Shown here one piece after another: positions 11,129 to 22,775 of a DNA stretch of 64,000 nt. The stretch is from a bacterium. Lineage in GTDB: Bacteria; Patescibacteria; JAEDAM01; Absconditabacterales; Absconditicoccaceae. The first letter of the stretch is position 1. Each line of letters starts with the position of its first letter. The notes beneath the pieces were generated by a model that saw only the letters and a list, made by a program, of their open reading frames with translations, was not told the origin of the DNA and did not search any database. Position numbers and translations under genes: made by a program. The stretch is from NCBI GenBank assembly GCA_017453665.1, contig JAFTEM010000014.1, forward strand, positions 1 to 64,000. Direction: 5' to 3'.

Positions 11129-12355
11129 TTAACATACTTCTATTTGTACTCAAATACTTCTCAATTTATTAACAATATCAGCATATCCTCTAGCAATAAT
11201 TTCTTCATTCATAATATAAGTATCATTTTCTGCCATAATTCCTGCCAATACCATTGCTCCTCACCCCCTCAAATCTGTACTTGAAACATATCCACCGTGA
11301 AGATCTGTTTTTCAAATCACAAGTGCTTCATGTGGGTTTAATATTTCAATTTTACCTCATAAATTTTCCAATTCATTTAAATATCAAAAACGTCATTCAT
11401 ATAAGGTTTCGAAAATCTTAGTAACTCCATCAAATTGTGTAGCCAATGCTCAAAAAATAGACTGCAAATCACTAGGGAATCAAGGGAATATCCTAATTTC
11501 AAGTTTCACTCCTCTATAATTTTTCTTATTATAAGAATTAACTTTTAACGTATGTTTATCAAGAATCTTAAAATCAATTCCTATTTTACTAGCAGTATTA
11601 TACATAGCAGATAAATCATCAACATTAACATCCTTAATTATAAGTTCTGAATTTTCTGCTCATGCCCCAATTGCAAAATATGTTCCTGCCTCAATATAAT
11701 CACTAATAATACTAAACTGTTCTTGTTTTATTTCTACTTTCTTTGGACGAATAGTTATTGTATGATCAATCCCTAAATGAACATCTCATCCTGCCGCATT
11801 CAAGAAATCTATTAAATTTTTCACATGAGGCTCTGTTGCTACTTGATAAATAGTAATCTCATAATCAACATCTTCTAAAAATGCCAAATATGTAATTAAA
11901 GCCTCTGTTGCTGTTACTGAAAATTCTTGAAGCATAATATTCCTTTTAGGCTTATTCACTACTCTAAAAGTCTTATATTCTCATTGTGTAATTTCTACCC
12001 CTGCCTTCATTAAAGCATCATCAAAAGTATCTAACGGCCTTTTCCCAATTTTACAACCTCAAGAACCAACAAATCTTACTTCTCCAAATTTCTTTAATCC
12101 AACTGGAATTAATAAAATTGAAGCCCTAAATTTAGTAGCAAGTTCTGAAGTTAAATCAAAATATCAATCAGAGCTTATTAGAGCCTCCTCAGCCAACTTT
12201 TCTATATTTAATACATCACTTATCTCTGGTTTATTTTTCAAAGTAATTTTATTATCTATCAAGTAATTTGCTGCAATAATAGGTAAAGCTGCATTCTTAC
12301 TTCATGAAATTTCTACTTCTCCTTTTAAATTAGGAGAATATGAAAGCTTAAACAT
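11129..12355 (-). CDS. murA: UDP-N-acetylglucosamine 1-carboxyvinyltransferase, 408 aa
   Basis: First committed step of peptidoglycan synthesis: transfers enolpyruvate from PEP to UDP-GlcNAc. Starts MFKLSYSPNLKGEVEISGSK with the conserved Lys-Asn pair at 20-21 (SGSKNAALP), and has the catalytic Cys at about residue 101 in GSGGCKIGKRPLDTF. The C-terminal DLRGGAMVLAGIMAEND is typical. Length is normal (about 420). Single gene with promoter TTGAAA-16-TATACT at 12385-12412. Shows the cell makes its own wall. Confidence 0.95.
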
Positions 12356-12630
12356 GGATTTTTATAATGATATTAAATACCAAAAGTATAGGATTGCATT
12401 AAATGCTTTCAAGTGATTTTTTATAGATTTTTATAGACAATCTTTTTTTATTACAATTCAAACAAATACCACTATAACAATGCCGTCTAAATAATAAGAT
12501 ATTTAAGTGACAACAAATATTTTAGGTGAAATAGGAAGTCTTATCAATAATAAACAAAAAAACATTTATAAAAACAATAATCCTAAACGGAATTCAAGAA
12601 TTCATTCAATATATTAAAATCGAACATCCA
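12356..12630. other. Intergenic region murA-miaA
   Basis: AT-rich, holds the murA promoter at its left end; I see no gene or clear structured RNA in the rest. Confidence 0.5.
12385..12412 (-). promoter_or_regulatory. Promoter of murA
   Basis: Minus-strand TTGAAA, 16 bp, TATACT, 29 bp before the ATG. Confidence 0.6.
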
Positions 12631-13584
12631 TTATAAACTCCAAACTTTATAACAAACATTTTCTTTAGGAGTCTGCATTCCCTCAGCAATATATCTTCTA
12701 AACCAAGTTCTCTGTTTCTTTGCCAAATGATGAGTATCCCTTTTAAGTAATTCTTCCATTTTATCATAATTATATTCTCATTGAAGATACCTGACTACCT
12801 CTTTATATCAAATTCCCTGCATAGATTGTAATGAAGGACTATACCCATCCTTAAGAAGCCCATCAACTTCTTCAATAAGTCAATTTTTAAACATTTCCTT
12901 TATCCTCGCGTTTATAAGTTGATTTGTGGTCTCTTTGTCCCTCCACAATCCAAGCATTAACAACGGATGTGCAACTGGTTGTTGAACATATCCCTCCGTT
13001 TTTGTTCTTCAAGTACCATAATAAATTTCTAAGGCCCTGATTATATATCTAACAGAATTCGGATGAAGTTTTTGTGCCTCAGCAGGATCAATTTTACTTA
13101 ACTCATGATGGAGAATTCAAGGTGTATGGGCCTCTTTTTCTTCCAATTTTTTCCTCAACACATAATTAGGAGGGCACTCAGGCATAGAATAGTTCCTATA
13201 AATCGTATCTATATAAAGCCCCGTTCATCAAACAATAAAAGGATACTTTCCTCTCGTTAAAATATCTTCTATCTCTTTATCAGCATCATCTTTTCGTTCT
13301 CAAGCAGTATATGTCTCATCAGGATTAACAATATCTATCTGATAATGAGGAATTTTTTCTCTTATTTCTTGCGCAATCTTATCTGTTCCAATATCCATTT
13401 TTCTAAAAATTTGTCTACTATCGCTTGAAATAACTTCCATAGGAAAAAATTGAGAAAGTTCTACTGAAAGCCTAGATTTTCATGTAGCAGTCGCTCACCG
13501 AATAACAACTATTCAATCAGGATACTTCGTTTTAAATTCCTCTATTTGAAATTTAGCATCATCTAAAATTGCTGAAAAATCCAT
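12631..13584 (-). CDS. miaA: tRNA dimethylallyltransferase, 317 aa
   Basis: Adds the isopentenyl group to A37 of tRNAs reading UNN codons. P-loop RGATATGKSRLSVELSQFF near residues 29-47, SSDSRQIFRKMDIGTDK (DSRQ motif), GGTGLYIDTIYRNY and QGIGYKEVVRYLQGEY are all characteristic, and the C-terminus HHLAKKQRTWFRRY is the typical tRNA-binding end. Several of these glycines are TGA. The gene starts 20 bp after the CorC-like gene, so co-transcription from 14951 or further up is likely. Confidence 0.95.
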
Positions 13585-13604
13585 AGCTCAACAAAATATC
13601 TAAA

Positions 13605-14951
13605 TTATTCTCCATCTTTTAATCTTAAATCAAGTTTCTCATTTTCTTCATTTTTAACGCTCACTTCAACTTCTCAAACAATACTCTTTTTCACCCACAA
13701 TACCTTAAATGTCAAATAACGATTTTTTTCATTTTCATCTCAAGACTGAAGTGGTAATTGAAGTTCTTCTCAAGTAATTGGGAATCTTTCAAATGAACTA
13801 GTAATAAGATAACTTAAGGTCTCTGATTCAAATTCATCATCAAGTCATAAATCTTCAAACTGGATTCCTAGAACATCTAGAACTTCATCCATTCTTACAT
13901 ATGACTGACATATTAATTCTCTTCATGATTTTTCTCTTTGAATTGGTGCTATTTCTTCATCTGTTTCGTCCTGAATTTCTCAAAACACTTCTTCAATAAT
14001 ATCTTCTAAGCTCACGATTCCCTCAACTCCTCAATATTCATCTACAATAACCGCGATATGTTTATGTGTCTTTTGAAATTTCTCTAATAATGTATCAATT
14101 GGTTGAGAACGCGGAATCTTTGAAATAGGACTTAATTTTAATTCTGAAATCAAAGTATCTCCGTTAACTTTTTTTCTAAATCTCAACAACTCTTTAATTG
14201 TCACAATTCTATCAATACTATCAATCGTTTCATGATAAACCGGAATACGAGAATAGTGTAAATCCGTCAATTCATCAATCGCCTCATCTAAAGTAATATC
14301 ATCATCCAATGCTTTAATTTTCACTCTAGGTGTCATAATATCTTCAGCTGTTAATTCATCAAGTGCCAACAAACTTTTAATCTTTTTATCTTGATCATGA
14401 TCAAAAATTCCAGATTGTTTAGAAAGGTCTATAAAAGCTTCCAAATCAGACTCACTTACAGCTGCTCTCTTTTTATCTTTTCTATTTAATCCTTTCATCA
14501 ACCATTCGATCGCAACAATTAAAGGATAAAGAACCTTAACTAATCAAGTATAAAAAGGGGCAATAATAAGACTTATTTTTTCTGCATGAGTTGTTGCAAA
14601 TGTTTTTGGCAAAATTTCTCAAAACAACAAAAGAAGAATTGTAACCACAATTGTTGAAATAGTTACAACTGTTCCTTGTTCATAATTCACCGCACTAGCA
14701 ATTCCTAAAGAAATAACCGTTGCTAGCGAGGCTGTTGCTGTATTAACAATATTATTTCAGATAAGAATGGCAATAATCATTCTCTCTGGATTATGCTTTA
14801 ATTTAGAAAGCGCTTTAGCTCAATTCTTTTTTTCTTTTACAAGCGCATTAACTTTATGTATTGGCACTGAAGTGAATGCTGTTTCACTTCAAGAAAAGAA
14901 CATTGATAATAAAATGAGAATGAGAAATGATACTAGCGATAAGGGGTCCAT
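13605..14951 (-). CDS. CorC/HlyC-family membrane protein with DUF21 and CBS pair, 448 aa
   Basis: N-terminal DUF21/CNNM membrane domain (LILLSMFFSGSETAFTS, then GNNIVNTATASLATVI and LLFGEILPKTFA), two CBS domains (TAEDIMTPRVKIKALDDDI; HIAVIVDEYGGVEGIVSLED) and a CorC_HlyC C-terminal domain (LPLQSGDENEKNRYLTFKVL). Proteins of this build act in Mg2+/Co2+ export or homeostasis in the cytoplasmic membrane; the exact ion cannot be read from sequence. The ATG at 14951 was chosen because the hydrophobic segment follows directly; an upstream in-frame GTG would add another hydrophobic stretch. Confidence 0.9.
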
Positions 14952-15063
14952 ATGAATAATAAAAACTAAAGTTAATGTGAGTATAGGAATGCACACATTG
15001 ATTTCAAGAAAAAAAAGAAAAAAGGATTTCTCCCTTCTTCTCTATAAGATTAACGATAATTTT

Positions 15064-15660
15064 TTACTTTTTAATTATAGCTTCGATAGCTGCAAAAGTA
15101 CCTTCTTCTTTATCATTAACAATAATATAAAGTTCATCTCAAGGCTTACCTGCATGAAAGCTTACAGCTGCTTGATTTAAGAAATATACTTTTCCATCTT
15201 CTGTATTAGCAGTAAATTTATTTTCATCAGTCTTAGACAAGATTGCTCTTAAATGTTTTCTCTCTGCTGGTTTAATAAGTTTAAACACCAATCTTCCTTC
15301 TGGTAAGATTTTTAATTTCATAACATCACCAGGAATAAGTTTTGATTTACTAGAATAATTCATTGGAACTGGATATTTCTTTTGATCTGCTCCCACCATA
15401 TAGTATCCATCAAAGATTCCTTCAACAACTTCAGCATCTTCATCTTTATAAACTTTCAACTCTTCTGGCATAGAAGCTCTAGTTTCTTCAAGATAAGCAG
15501 CTAATGATTCAGGGTTCTCTGGATCAAAAGAAGTTAATTGTTCTAATGTTAATTTCACTCTCTTTAATTGCATTTCAGCATTTGCTAAAGAGTTCTGTGC
15601 AAATTGAAGAAGTTGTTGATAATTCTTCATTAACCCATCATTTGTTTTTGTTTTTGTCAT
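15064..15660 (-). CDS. Conserved-looking hypothetical protein, 198 aa
   Basis: Starts MTKTKTNDGLMKNYQQLLQF; residues 10-60 form a likely coiled coil, followed by an acidic linker and a compact beta-rich C-terminal half (GDVMKLKILPEGRLVFKLI, KVYFLNQAAVSFHAGKPG) that looks like an RNA- or polymer-binding barrel. No signal peptide. Only one in-frame TGA. Strong promoter TTGCAT-16-TATAAT at 15694-15721. I do not assign a function; it may be a transcript or ribosome-associated protein. Confidence 0.75.
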
Positions 15661-15693
15661 TTTCTAAATAGTATAGTAATAAATAATAACATC

Positions 15694-15721
15694 ATTATAT
15701 TAATTTTTGTCAAGAATGCAA
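15694..15721 (-). promoter_or_regulatory. Promoter of the 15064-15660 gene
   Basis: Minus-strand TTGCAT, 16 bp, TATAAT; an overlapping TTGACA is also present within the spacer. Confidence 0.65.
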
Positions 15722-15759
15722 ACCTTTCTTAAAAAATCGAATTAGGTAAATAATAACCT

Positions 15760-17274
15760 CTACTTTCTCAAGGCACTATAATTTTTATAAGTCTTTCTTC
15801 CATATTGAGATGATATCGGATGCATTCATGCATACACTTCATAAAGATCAACTCTTCCATTTTTATTAATATCATACTTATAATTTTTTGTTTTTTTAGC
15901 TGCATATTTCTTATCATTTCTCAATTGATACCACTCTTTTAGAAAGACAACTCAAGCTTTAGGCTTATTATGCATAATAGCAATAAGCTGTGTGAGATCA
16001 GACTTATTTTCTGCTTTTGAAATATCACCTACTGCCTTTTTTGATATTCCATCTGCATTTTTCAAAAGAGTTGAAAGATTATAGATTGCAAAAAGGAATG
16101 CAGCTCTATGATGTGATTTTCCCTTTAATTTACAAACACTTCATGGAATACGAAGAGATGGATTAACATACTGATTGATAATTGATGCTCATCTTTTTTC
16201 TTGAGGTGTATCATACAAGGCTAATGAAGTAAACTGATACTGACCAAAAGAAGTATAATCGTCAGAAACTGCAGGGAAATAAGAAAGATATTCCTCTCCA
16301 GCATTTTGTAATAAAAAATCCAAAAAATTCTTATTAAGTTCTCAGTCTTCTGATGGGAAGAACTCAGTCATACTATAAGAAGTAAGGACCTTTTCATCTA
16401 TATTATTAGCAAGTTTTTTAAGAAGAGATAACTTCTCCTTATCTCAATGAAATAGTCCTTTCCCCAACTTCTCCCAATCTATTCCATCTCTCATCTCTTT
16501 AACAATATTTCCAATATTCTTTTCATATTGTTCTAGAGAAATAGGATGTACTTTCTCAAAATTAATTTTAGAGACAGTTTCTTTATAATGTTGACCAGCT
16601 ACTTTAAATCACTTAGTATTTTTTCTAGAAAGTTTCTTTTCATAAAGATTCTTAATGGCCACATTTTTATTCCAAGTTCTCTTATTCCCCAAGCTAATTT
16701 TATCCCAAACTCTTTTATTTTTATCATAATGAGCTCAAAGATACCCTGCATATAAGTCTCAAAAAGCTCTTCAACGAAGATACTCAGGCACCTTTCCTCA
16801 ACTAAGAGTAAGCTTTCCTGTAGGAGAAACATCAAGTGCATCATCTGCTCCATCAGGAGTATCTGTATCATATTCCATTTCTGAAGTTTCTTGTTCTTGT
16901 AGCAAAGCCTTTTGCTTCTCATTTTCAAGATACTCATCTATCGTAGATTGTACGTGCTCAGGAATCACTCTAATAGAATCCCCAGGATGAATAAGATTAG
17001 GATTCTCCATATCATTATCGGCAATCACTGATTCAACAATTAAATGACATAATCTAGGATTATTTCTCTGCTCTTCTGTTAAATCTAAACTATCTCTAAC
17101 AATACTTGTTATACTTTGCTTAGGTTGAACTCTGAAATATTTTTCAACCGGTTCTTGTCCCTCATCCGATGAACTACAAGCAGAAAAAAGTTGTCCTGCA
17201 ATAGCTAAAGCAAGCAAAGCTTTTTTTCACTTTCAATGGGATTTATTAGGACTATCAGGAATATTTACACTCAT
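15760..17274 (-). CDS. Lipoprotein with LysM-like domain and EF-hand-like motif, 504 aa
   Basis: Basic N-terminus, hydrophobic ALLALAIAGQLFSAC with the lipobox Cys near residue 33, then an acidic Ser-rich linker. Residues about 45-110 resemble a LysM fold (KYFRVQPKQSITSIVRDSLD, ending NPNLIHPGDSIRVIPE), which binds glycan chains of the wall. The C-terminal region is long, basic and aromatic (SFGQYQFTSLALYDTPQEKR) with an EF-hand/dockerin-like loop DINKNGRVDLYE near the end. A wall-active enzyme such as a transglycosylase is possible, but I see no certain catalytic motif. The mapped stop is TAG at 15760-15762. Confidence 0.75.
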
Positions 17275-17310
17275 AAACAAAAAATAACAAAATAAAATCA
17301 CTATATCACA

Positions 17311-17339
17311 AGTATACCCACAGAATATCATAAAAGCAA
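17311..17339 (-). promoter_or_regulatory. Probable promoter of the LysM-like lipoprotein gene
   Basis: Minus-strand TTGCTT, 17 bp, TATACT, 37 bp before the ATG at 17274. Confidence 0.5.
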
Positions 17340-17473
17340 ATTTACTGCCAAAATTCTACCATTTAAATATAAGAATAATGTTCAATGTCAATAGGTTTAT
17401 TTCCTCTTGAAAAATACATATCGATTAACTAACATCAAGCATACAAACATTTTATATCATCACTGATATTACC

Positions 17474-18073
17474 ATGTTCAAAATTAAATCACTTTATCGA
17501 GTTAATGGATTATTTTATATTTTATTCTGATTGTTTTTATTTCTAAAGCCTGAACTTTCTCTAAGACTTATTATCGTCATTGCAAGTATAGAAATCATCC
17601 TTTCATGAATTATAGGAATTATCGTTTCGTGGACAACCACAGCTTATTCAAGTAGGAAATTACTTTGTATCTGGTCCGCAGTCGAAATCTTGTTATGAAT
17701 ATTTTTTCTCCTTTTCCCTGAATTTGGAGAATTCTTAGCAGCACTCTTCGTTGTTATCCTAGGAATCTGATGTATTTTAAAAGGAATTCTCATTACAATC
17801 GATGCTATAAGAACCAAGAGAATGAATATTTCTAACCGATGGCTACTTCTCCTCGCAGGAATCATTGCCATATTATTCTGAATATTTTTAACAAGTAACG
17901 CCTTTTTGGAAGTTCTAGTAATTACAATATTAATTTGATTATGAATGATTGTATTTGGTCTTCAAATGCTCATCCGAGGTTTTCAAGCAAAGAAAAAAAC
18001 ATTTAACTGAATGGAAGAAATCGAAGATGATGAAATTGAAAACGAAATTGATGAAGAAAACGACGATGAATAA
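17474..18073 (+). CDS. HdeD/DUF308-like membrane protein, 199 aa
   Basis: Six hydrophobic segments arranged as repeated pairs (for example LFYILFGLFLFLKPELSLRL, EILLGIFFLLFPEFGEFLAA, AGIIAILFGIFLTSNAFLEV), the pattern of the HdeD/DUF308 family, followed by a very acidic soluble tail (EEIEDDEIENEIDEENDDE). HdeD-type proteins are linked to acid or stress tolerance in other bacteria, but biochemical function is unknown. Seven or more glycines in the membrane helices are TGA. It lies just upstream of groES, which has its own promoter. Confidence 0.75.
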
Positions 18074-18085
18074 TTATAAAAAAAC

Positions 18086-18113
18086 TTGCAATTTCGTCTT
18101 ACATGAATATAAC
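18086..18113 (+). promoter_or_regulatory. Promoter of the groES operon
   Basis: TTGCAA, 16 bp, TATAAC, 71 bp upstream of groES. No CIRCE-type inverted repeat seen around it. Confidence 0.5.
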
Positions 18114-18184
18114 GATGTAGCACCTATTTGATTTATGTGATATTTTCAAATCAAAAAAGGCATTTTATTTCAATAAAAACACAT

Positions 18185-18484
18185 ATGACGAAACTTATTC
18201 CATTAGAAGACCATATTGTTGTAAAACCCCTTAACCAAGAAACTACAACAAAATCTGGAATCATTCTTCCTGAAAGCAAAGAAAAACCAAGCAAAGGTGA
18301 AGTTGTTGCTGTTTGAAGCTGAAAAATTCTAGAGAATTGATCAAGAGCTCCTATTGATGTTAAAATAGGAGACATCGTATATTTCGCAAAATATTCTATC
18401 GATGAATTAGAAGTTGATGAAGATTGAAAAAAAGAAAAATATCTTGTTATGAAACAAAGTTATATCATGGCAAAAGAAGGCTAA
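18185..18484 (+). CDS. groS: Co-chaperonin GroES, 99 aa
   Basis: Lid of the GroEL folding chamber. Starts [20 protein letters not shown], mobile loop [12 protein letters not shown], then GEVVAVGSGKILENGSRAPI and the C-terminal [20 protein letters not shown]. Length is normal. An in-frame ATG at 18128 exists, but the family start and spacing favour 18185. First gene of a three-gene unit with an SLH-like protein and groEL. Confidence 0.95.
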
Positions 18485-18509
18485 ATTTAACCATTAATTT
18501 AACCTAAAA

Positions 18510-19163
18510 ATGAAAAAAATCATCTGAAGTTTTATTATCGGACTTCTTACCATTCAATGATTAAGTTATGCTGCGACAAGCACAGAGGCTTTTGAATGGG
18601 CTTTTGATGTCTGAGTATTAACCTCTTATAGAACTGAATCTCTTAAGACTGCTTATCTAACAAGAGAAATGGCTGCTCCACTCCTTGTTAATTATATTAA
18701 CAATGTAGCAAGAAAAGGATACTCTGGAAATCTTTGTAAAGCGAACGATATTGAAGTTGCTGAAAAAATCTATCAAGACGATCTAAGGACACTCTGTAAT
18801 TTTTGAATCCTTCGCTGATCAAATAATAAAATCTCCCCAAAGAGAACGCTCAGCAAACAAGAAGCTATCGCTCTAGTAATGAGGATCATTGATGGAGAAC
18901 AAAAAGAAAAAACCCAAGGACATCGGGCATACCACTATTACGAAAGAGCAAAAGAACTTTGATATTACGGAGTACCTGACATTACTAATGATAAAAATCC
19001 ACTAATAACTTTAGAAGAATTTATAGATTTTCTCTATAGCACCGAATATCCTTATGAAACAATATCTAAAACAAAGAACACCATCAACTATACAACAGGA
19101 GGTTCTTTTAAAACTTCAGACGACGCACTTTTGAAACTTTTAGAAATCATCAAAAATTATTAA
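18510..19163 (+). CDS. Secreted protein with SLH-like segment, between groES and groEL, 217 aa
   Basis: N-terminal signal peptide (MKKIIGSFIIGLLTIQGLSY, cut near AAT). The mature start, FEWAFDVGVLTSYRTESLKT followed by AYLTREMAAPLLVNYI, resembles an S-layer homology (SLH) motif; further on KRTLSKQEAIALVMRIIDGE and ELGYYGVPDITNDKNPLITL look like a second and third degenerate copy. One Cys pair. SLH domains bind wall polymers. Its place between groES (25 bp before) and groEL (23 bp after) is unusual and suggests co-expression with the chaperonin. Confidence 0.75.
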
Positions 19164-19186
19164 CTTTTATTTACTAAACACATACA

Positions 19187-20839
19187 ATGGCAAAACAAAT
19201 TAAGTATTGAGATGACGCAAGAAAAGAAATATTTTCTTGAATGGAAATGGTCGCTGATGCTGTAAAAGTTACAATGGGACCAAAAGGAAGAAACGTTATT
19301 CTAGAAAAAAGTTTTTGAGCACCTGTAGTTACAAACGATGGTGTAACTGTTGCTAAAGAAATCGACCTTGAAGAAAAAACCGAAAATATCTGAGCAAGTA
19401 TGATTAAAGAAGCCGCAGAAAAAACTAATAAAGAAGCAGGAGATGGAACAACAACTACTGTTGTATTAGCAGAAGCTATGTCAAAAGAAGGATTAAGATA
19501 TATAAGATCATGAGTTAATCCATTCTCTTTGTGAAAAGGTCTACACAAAGCTGTCGCTAAATTAGTCGAAGAAATCGAAAAAAAAGCTCAACAAATCGGA
19601 GATAGTAAAGAAAAAATTAGACAAGTTGCTACTATCTCTGCACAAGATGAGGAAGTTTGAAATCTTATTGCTGATGTATTCGAAGAAATCGGTAAAGATT
19701 GAACCATCACTGTAGAAGAAGGAAAATCACTGGGATTAACTAAAGAAATAAAGACAGGTATGCAATTTGATCAAGGATATTCAAGTCCATACCTTGTAAC
19801 TGATACACAAAGAATGGAGGCAGTTATTGAAAAACCATATATTCTATTAACAGATAAAAAAATCTCTTCTATGAAAGAAATTCTAGGAGTACTTGAAGCT
19901 GTTGCTGCAAGTGGTAAAAAAGATTTTGTTATTATTGCTGACGACGTTGATGGTGAAGCTTTAGCATCTTTGGTATTAAACAAAATAAGAGGAATGCTTA
20001 ACGTATTAACAGTTAAAGCTCCTTGATTCTGAGATAGAAAGAAGGAAATGCTTCGTGACATCGCCGTTGTAACATGAGCAACACTTATCACAGAAGAACT
20101 TGGAATAAAATTAGAAGATGCCACTATCGATATGCTTGGTAAAGCTGATAAAGTTATTTCAACAAAAGATAATACCGTTATTGTCGATGGTAAGGGAAAT
20201 GAAGATGAAATTAATGAAAGAGCAGATCAAATCAAAGCACAAATCGGAATGACAACATCTGATTACGATAAAGAAAAACTTGTTGAAAGATTAGCTAAAC
20301 TTGTATGATGAGTTGCTGTAATCCAAGTAGGAGCTGCTACAGAAATGGAAATGAAGAATAAAAAATATAAAATTGAAGACGCTCTTAATGCAACAAGAGC
20401 TGCTATTGAAGAAGGTATCGTAGCATGAGGAGGTAGTGTTCTTCTTCAACTTTCAAAAGTACTAAAAGATTTCAAGTTAGAAGATGCTGATGAACAAGTT
20501 GCTATTGAAATCGTTAGAGATGCCATCCAATATCCTGTAAAACAAATCGCTAATAATGCTGGATTTAAAGGTGATTGGGTTGTTGAAAAAGTAAAAGAAT
20601 CCGATGACGTAAATTATGGATTTGATGCAAAAGAAGGAACATTTAAAAACCTTTTTGAAGCTTGAATTATCGACCCTGCAAAAGTACTAAGAGTAGCACT
20701 TGAAAATGCAGTATCTACTGCGGCAATGTTCTTAACAACAGAAACCGTTATTGTTGATGCACCTGAAAAAGAACATCATCATGACCATGCAATGGATTCT
20801 GGTATGTGAGGAATGGGATGAATGTGAGGAATGTACTAA
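19187..20839 (+). CDS. groL: Chaperonin GroEL, 550 aa
   Basis: Full-length 60-kDa chaperonin: [74 protein letters not shown] and [20 protein letters not shown] are all present, and it ends with the GGM-rich tail (GMGGMGGMGGMY). Many invariant glycines are TGA, for example both in APGFGDRK, which is strong evidence for recoding. Cytoplasmic double-ring folding machine. Closed by an intrinsic terminator. Confidence 0.97.
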
Positions 20840-20861
20840 AAGTAATTCAAATAGGGAAAAG

Positions 20862-20885
20862 CAGCCAAACCAAGGCTGTTTTTTT
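20862..20885 (+). terminator. Terminator of the groES-groEL unit
   Basis: CAGCC / GGCTG stem with 7-nt loop followed by seven T. Confidence 0.8.
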
Positions 20886-20968
20886 CAATAAAAAATATTC
20901 CACACAACTTCCAATAACGCCAATTCTCAATATTCTTTCTTTTTTGAATAAAAAATCTCTCCTATTTT

Positions 20969-20996
20969 TTGACTTTTACCAATTTTCAACTACAAT
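20969..20996 (+). promoter_or_regulatory. Promoter of the membrane-protein/lipase pair
   Basis: TTGACT, 16 bp, TACAAT. The preceding block AAAATCTCTCCTATTTTT is nearly identical to that before the promoter at 41818-41845. Confidence 0.65.
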
Positions 20997-21032
20997 TATA
21001 TAAAATGTATTTTAATAAAAAAACAAAAATAA

Positions 21033-21860
21033 ATGTCTGTTGAAAACAGTGCTCCTAAATTATGATTACAATATAGCGAAAGTAATGATTTCTTTCCAGA
21101 AACCATTGATTTTCTCCAAAAAATTGGATTTATTAGTATCTTGAGTATTGATATGGATATCAAATACTCTTTTCAAAAAACTAATTGGAATACTGTTATC
21201 CAAGGAGCAGAAATTGAGACTTATGATAACGACCACGTAATTAACGATAATTTTTTCGTACATAAAATCACAATACCAAGAGAGACAAGTATCACCCGTT
21301 CTCTTGTATGTGTAAAACTCCATCAAACAAAATCCGTCTCAATCAAAGATATTGCATGATTTATAAGATCTATTCCTATGGTATCACTATTAATATTCTT
21401 TGTATTTTCTCTTTTCATAAGTTTTGTCCCTTGATTTATTGGAAGCATCTGAAAATTTTTCTTAATCATTAATACAATAGCAATTATCATATTCCTATTC
21501 TTTTTTATTTATAAACTTCTTAAATATCTCTTTGAAATCACAAAAATGAAAAATAAACAAGTTCAATGAGATATGATTACCTACAATAATCCTTACGATT
21601 TAAGAATTTTTACAAAAGCAGCAAAAGATAAAATCAAAGAACTAGGAGAATCATGAGTAACAGATATCGCTATCGATAGAAATACCTTATATTTAAAACA
21701 AGATTTAATAGACGATTCAAAAACAAGTATTATATGACTCCTCTTTTGAAAAAGAAAAGTCGTAGATAGTGAAAAAAAAGAAGCAATTATGAACGGTACA
21801 ATTGATATTCTCAGCGAACAAAGTCTTTTAGATATCTTTAAGGAAGAAGATGACAATTAA
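21033..21860 (+). CDS. Membrane protein of unknown function, 275 aa
   Basis: N-terminal soluble domain of about 110 residues (MSVENSAPKLGLQYSESNDF), two membrane segments (FIRSIPMVSLLIFFVFSLFI and FFLIINTIAIIIFLFFFIYK), then a charged C-terminal domain ending FKEEDDN. The C-terminal part resembles the DUF3137 kind of bacterial membrane protein only loosely, so I leave it unassigned. Its last 11 bases overlap the start of the lipase-like gene, so the two are translationally coupled and probably work together. Confidence 0.7.
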
Positions 21861-22722
21861 GTGGTTTGATGATATAAAAACAATAGCTAAAGATACCACC
21901 AAAAATCTTACTCGTAAAAGTAAGAAACTTATTTCTGATACATGAGAAAAAGGCCTCTCGCTCACCCATCAAGCCACAGAAAAAGGAAAAAATTTAATCA
22001 ACATCTCAACAGATGAAGAAATTGCTGCAGTAAAATCTGACCTCCAAGAACTAGCCCCTTCTGCAAAAAACACAATTTCAACACTAATGCATAACAGTAA
22101 ATTTAAAAAAGGAGTCCAACTCCCACCTCAAGATGAACTCTGTGCGAAAATTACAAGCTACTCTTACATGGCCCCAGAAAAAAGACCATATCAAGTTGAA
22201 GATTTTTATCTAGAACCAACTTATAACACAGACTTTCACTGTATCTATTTAAACCACAAAGAAAAAATTTGTATTATCGGATACAGAGGAACAGAAGTAA
22301 ACGAAACAAAAGACCTATTATCTGACGCTCAAATCATACTTTGAGTAAACGCTATTGATCCAAGAGTAAGCTGAAGTCTAAATCTTTTTGATCAAGTAAG
22401 AAAATCCCATCCTGAATATCAAAAATGGATTTGCTGACATTCATTATGAGGGACACTTTGTTATATCGTATCAAAACACAGAAAAGTTGATTATTGTTGC
22501 ACTTTTAACCCAGGTTCAGCACCAAATAAAATATTTATCTTAATGTTAACAGATACCTTACAAAAAAAAGATTGGACACAAAAAATTCATACTTACAAAA
22601 TTTTAGGAGACCCTATATCAACATGCTCATATGTAGGGAATACAACAAGCTTTTTTGTAGGGTTAAAACTCAATCCTATCGATTATCACAGAATGTCTAA
22701 TTTCTATAAAAGAGAAGAATAA
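21850..22722 (+). CDS. Class-3-lipase-like alpha/beta hydrolase, 290 aa
   Basis: Residues about 115-280 match the Lipase_3 pattern: KICIIGYRGTEVNETKDLLS (oxyanion region), nucleophile elbow GHSLGGTLC with Ser near residue 198, FNPGSAPN, and a late HTYKILGDPIST followed by DYHRMSNFYK, giving candidate Asp and His of the triad. The N-terminal 90 residues are charged and helical with no signal peptide. Substrate unknown; a host or self lipid is possible. Starts inside the end of the upstream membrane-protein gene (11-base overlap). Confidence 0.8.
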
Positions 22723-22775
22723 CTTGATTTTCTAATCCTGTTTCCTAAAACAAAGACTGATATTTTAAATACAAT

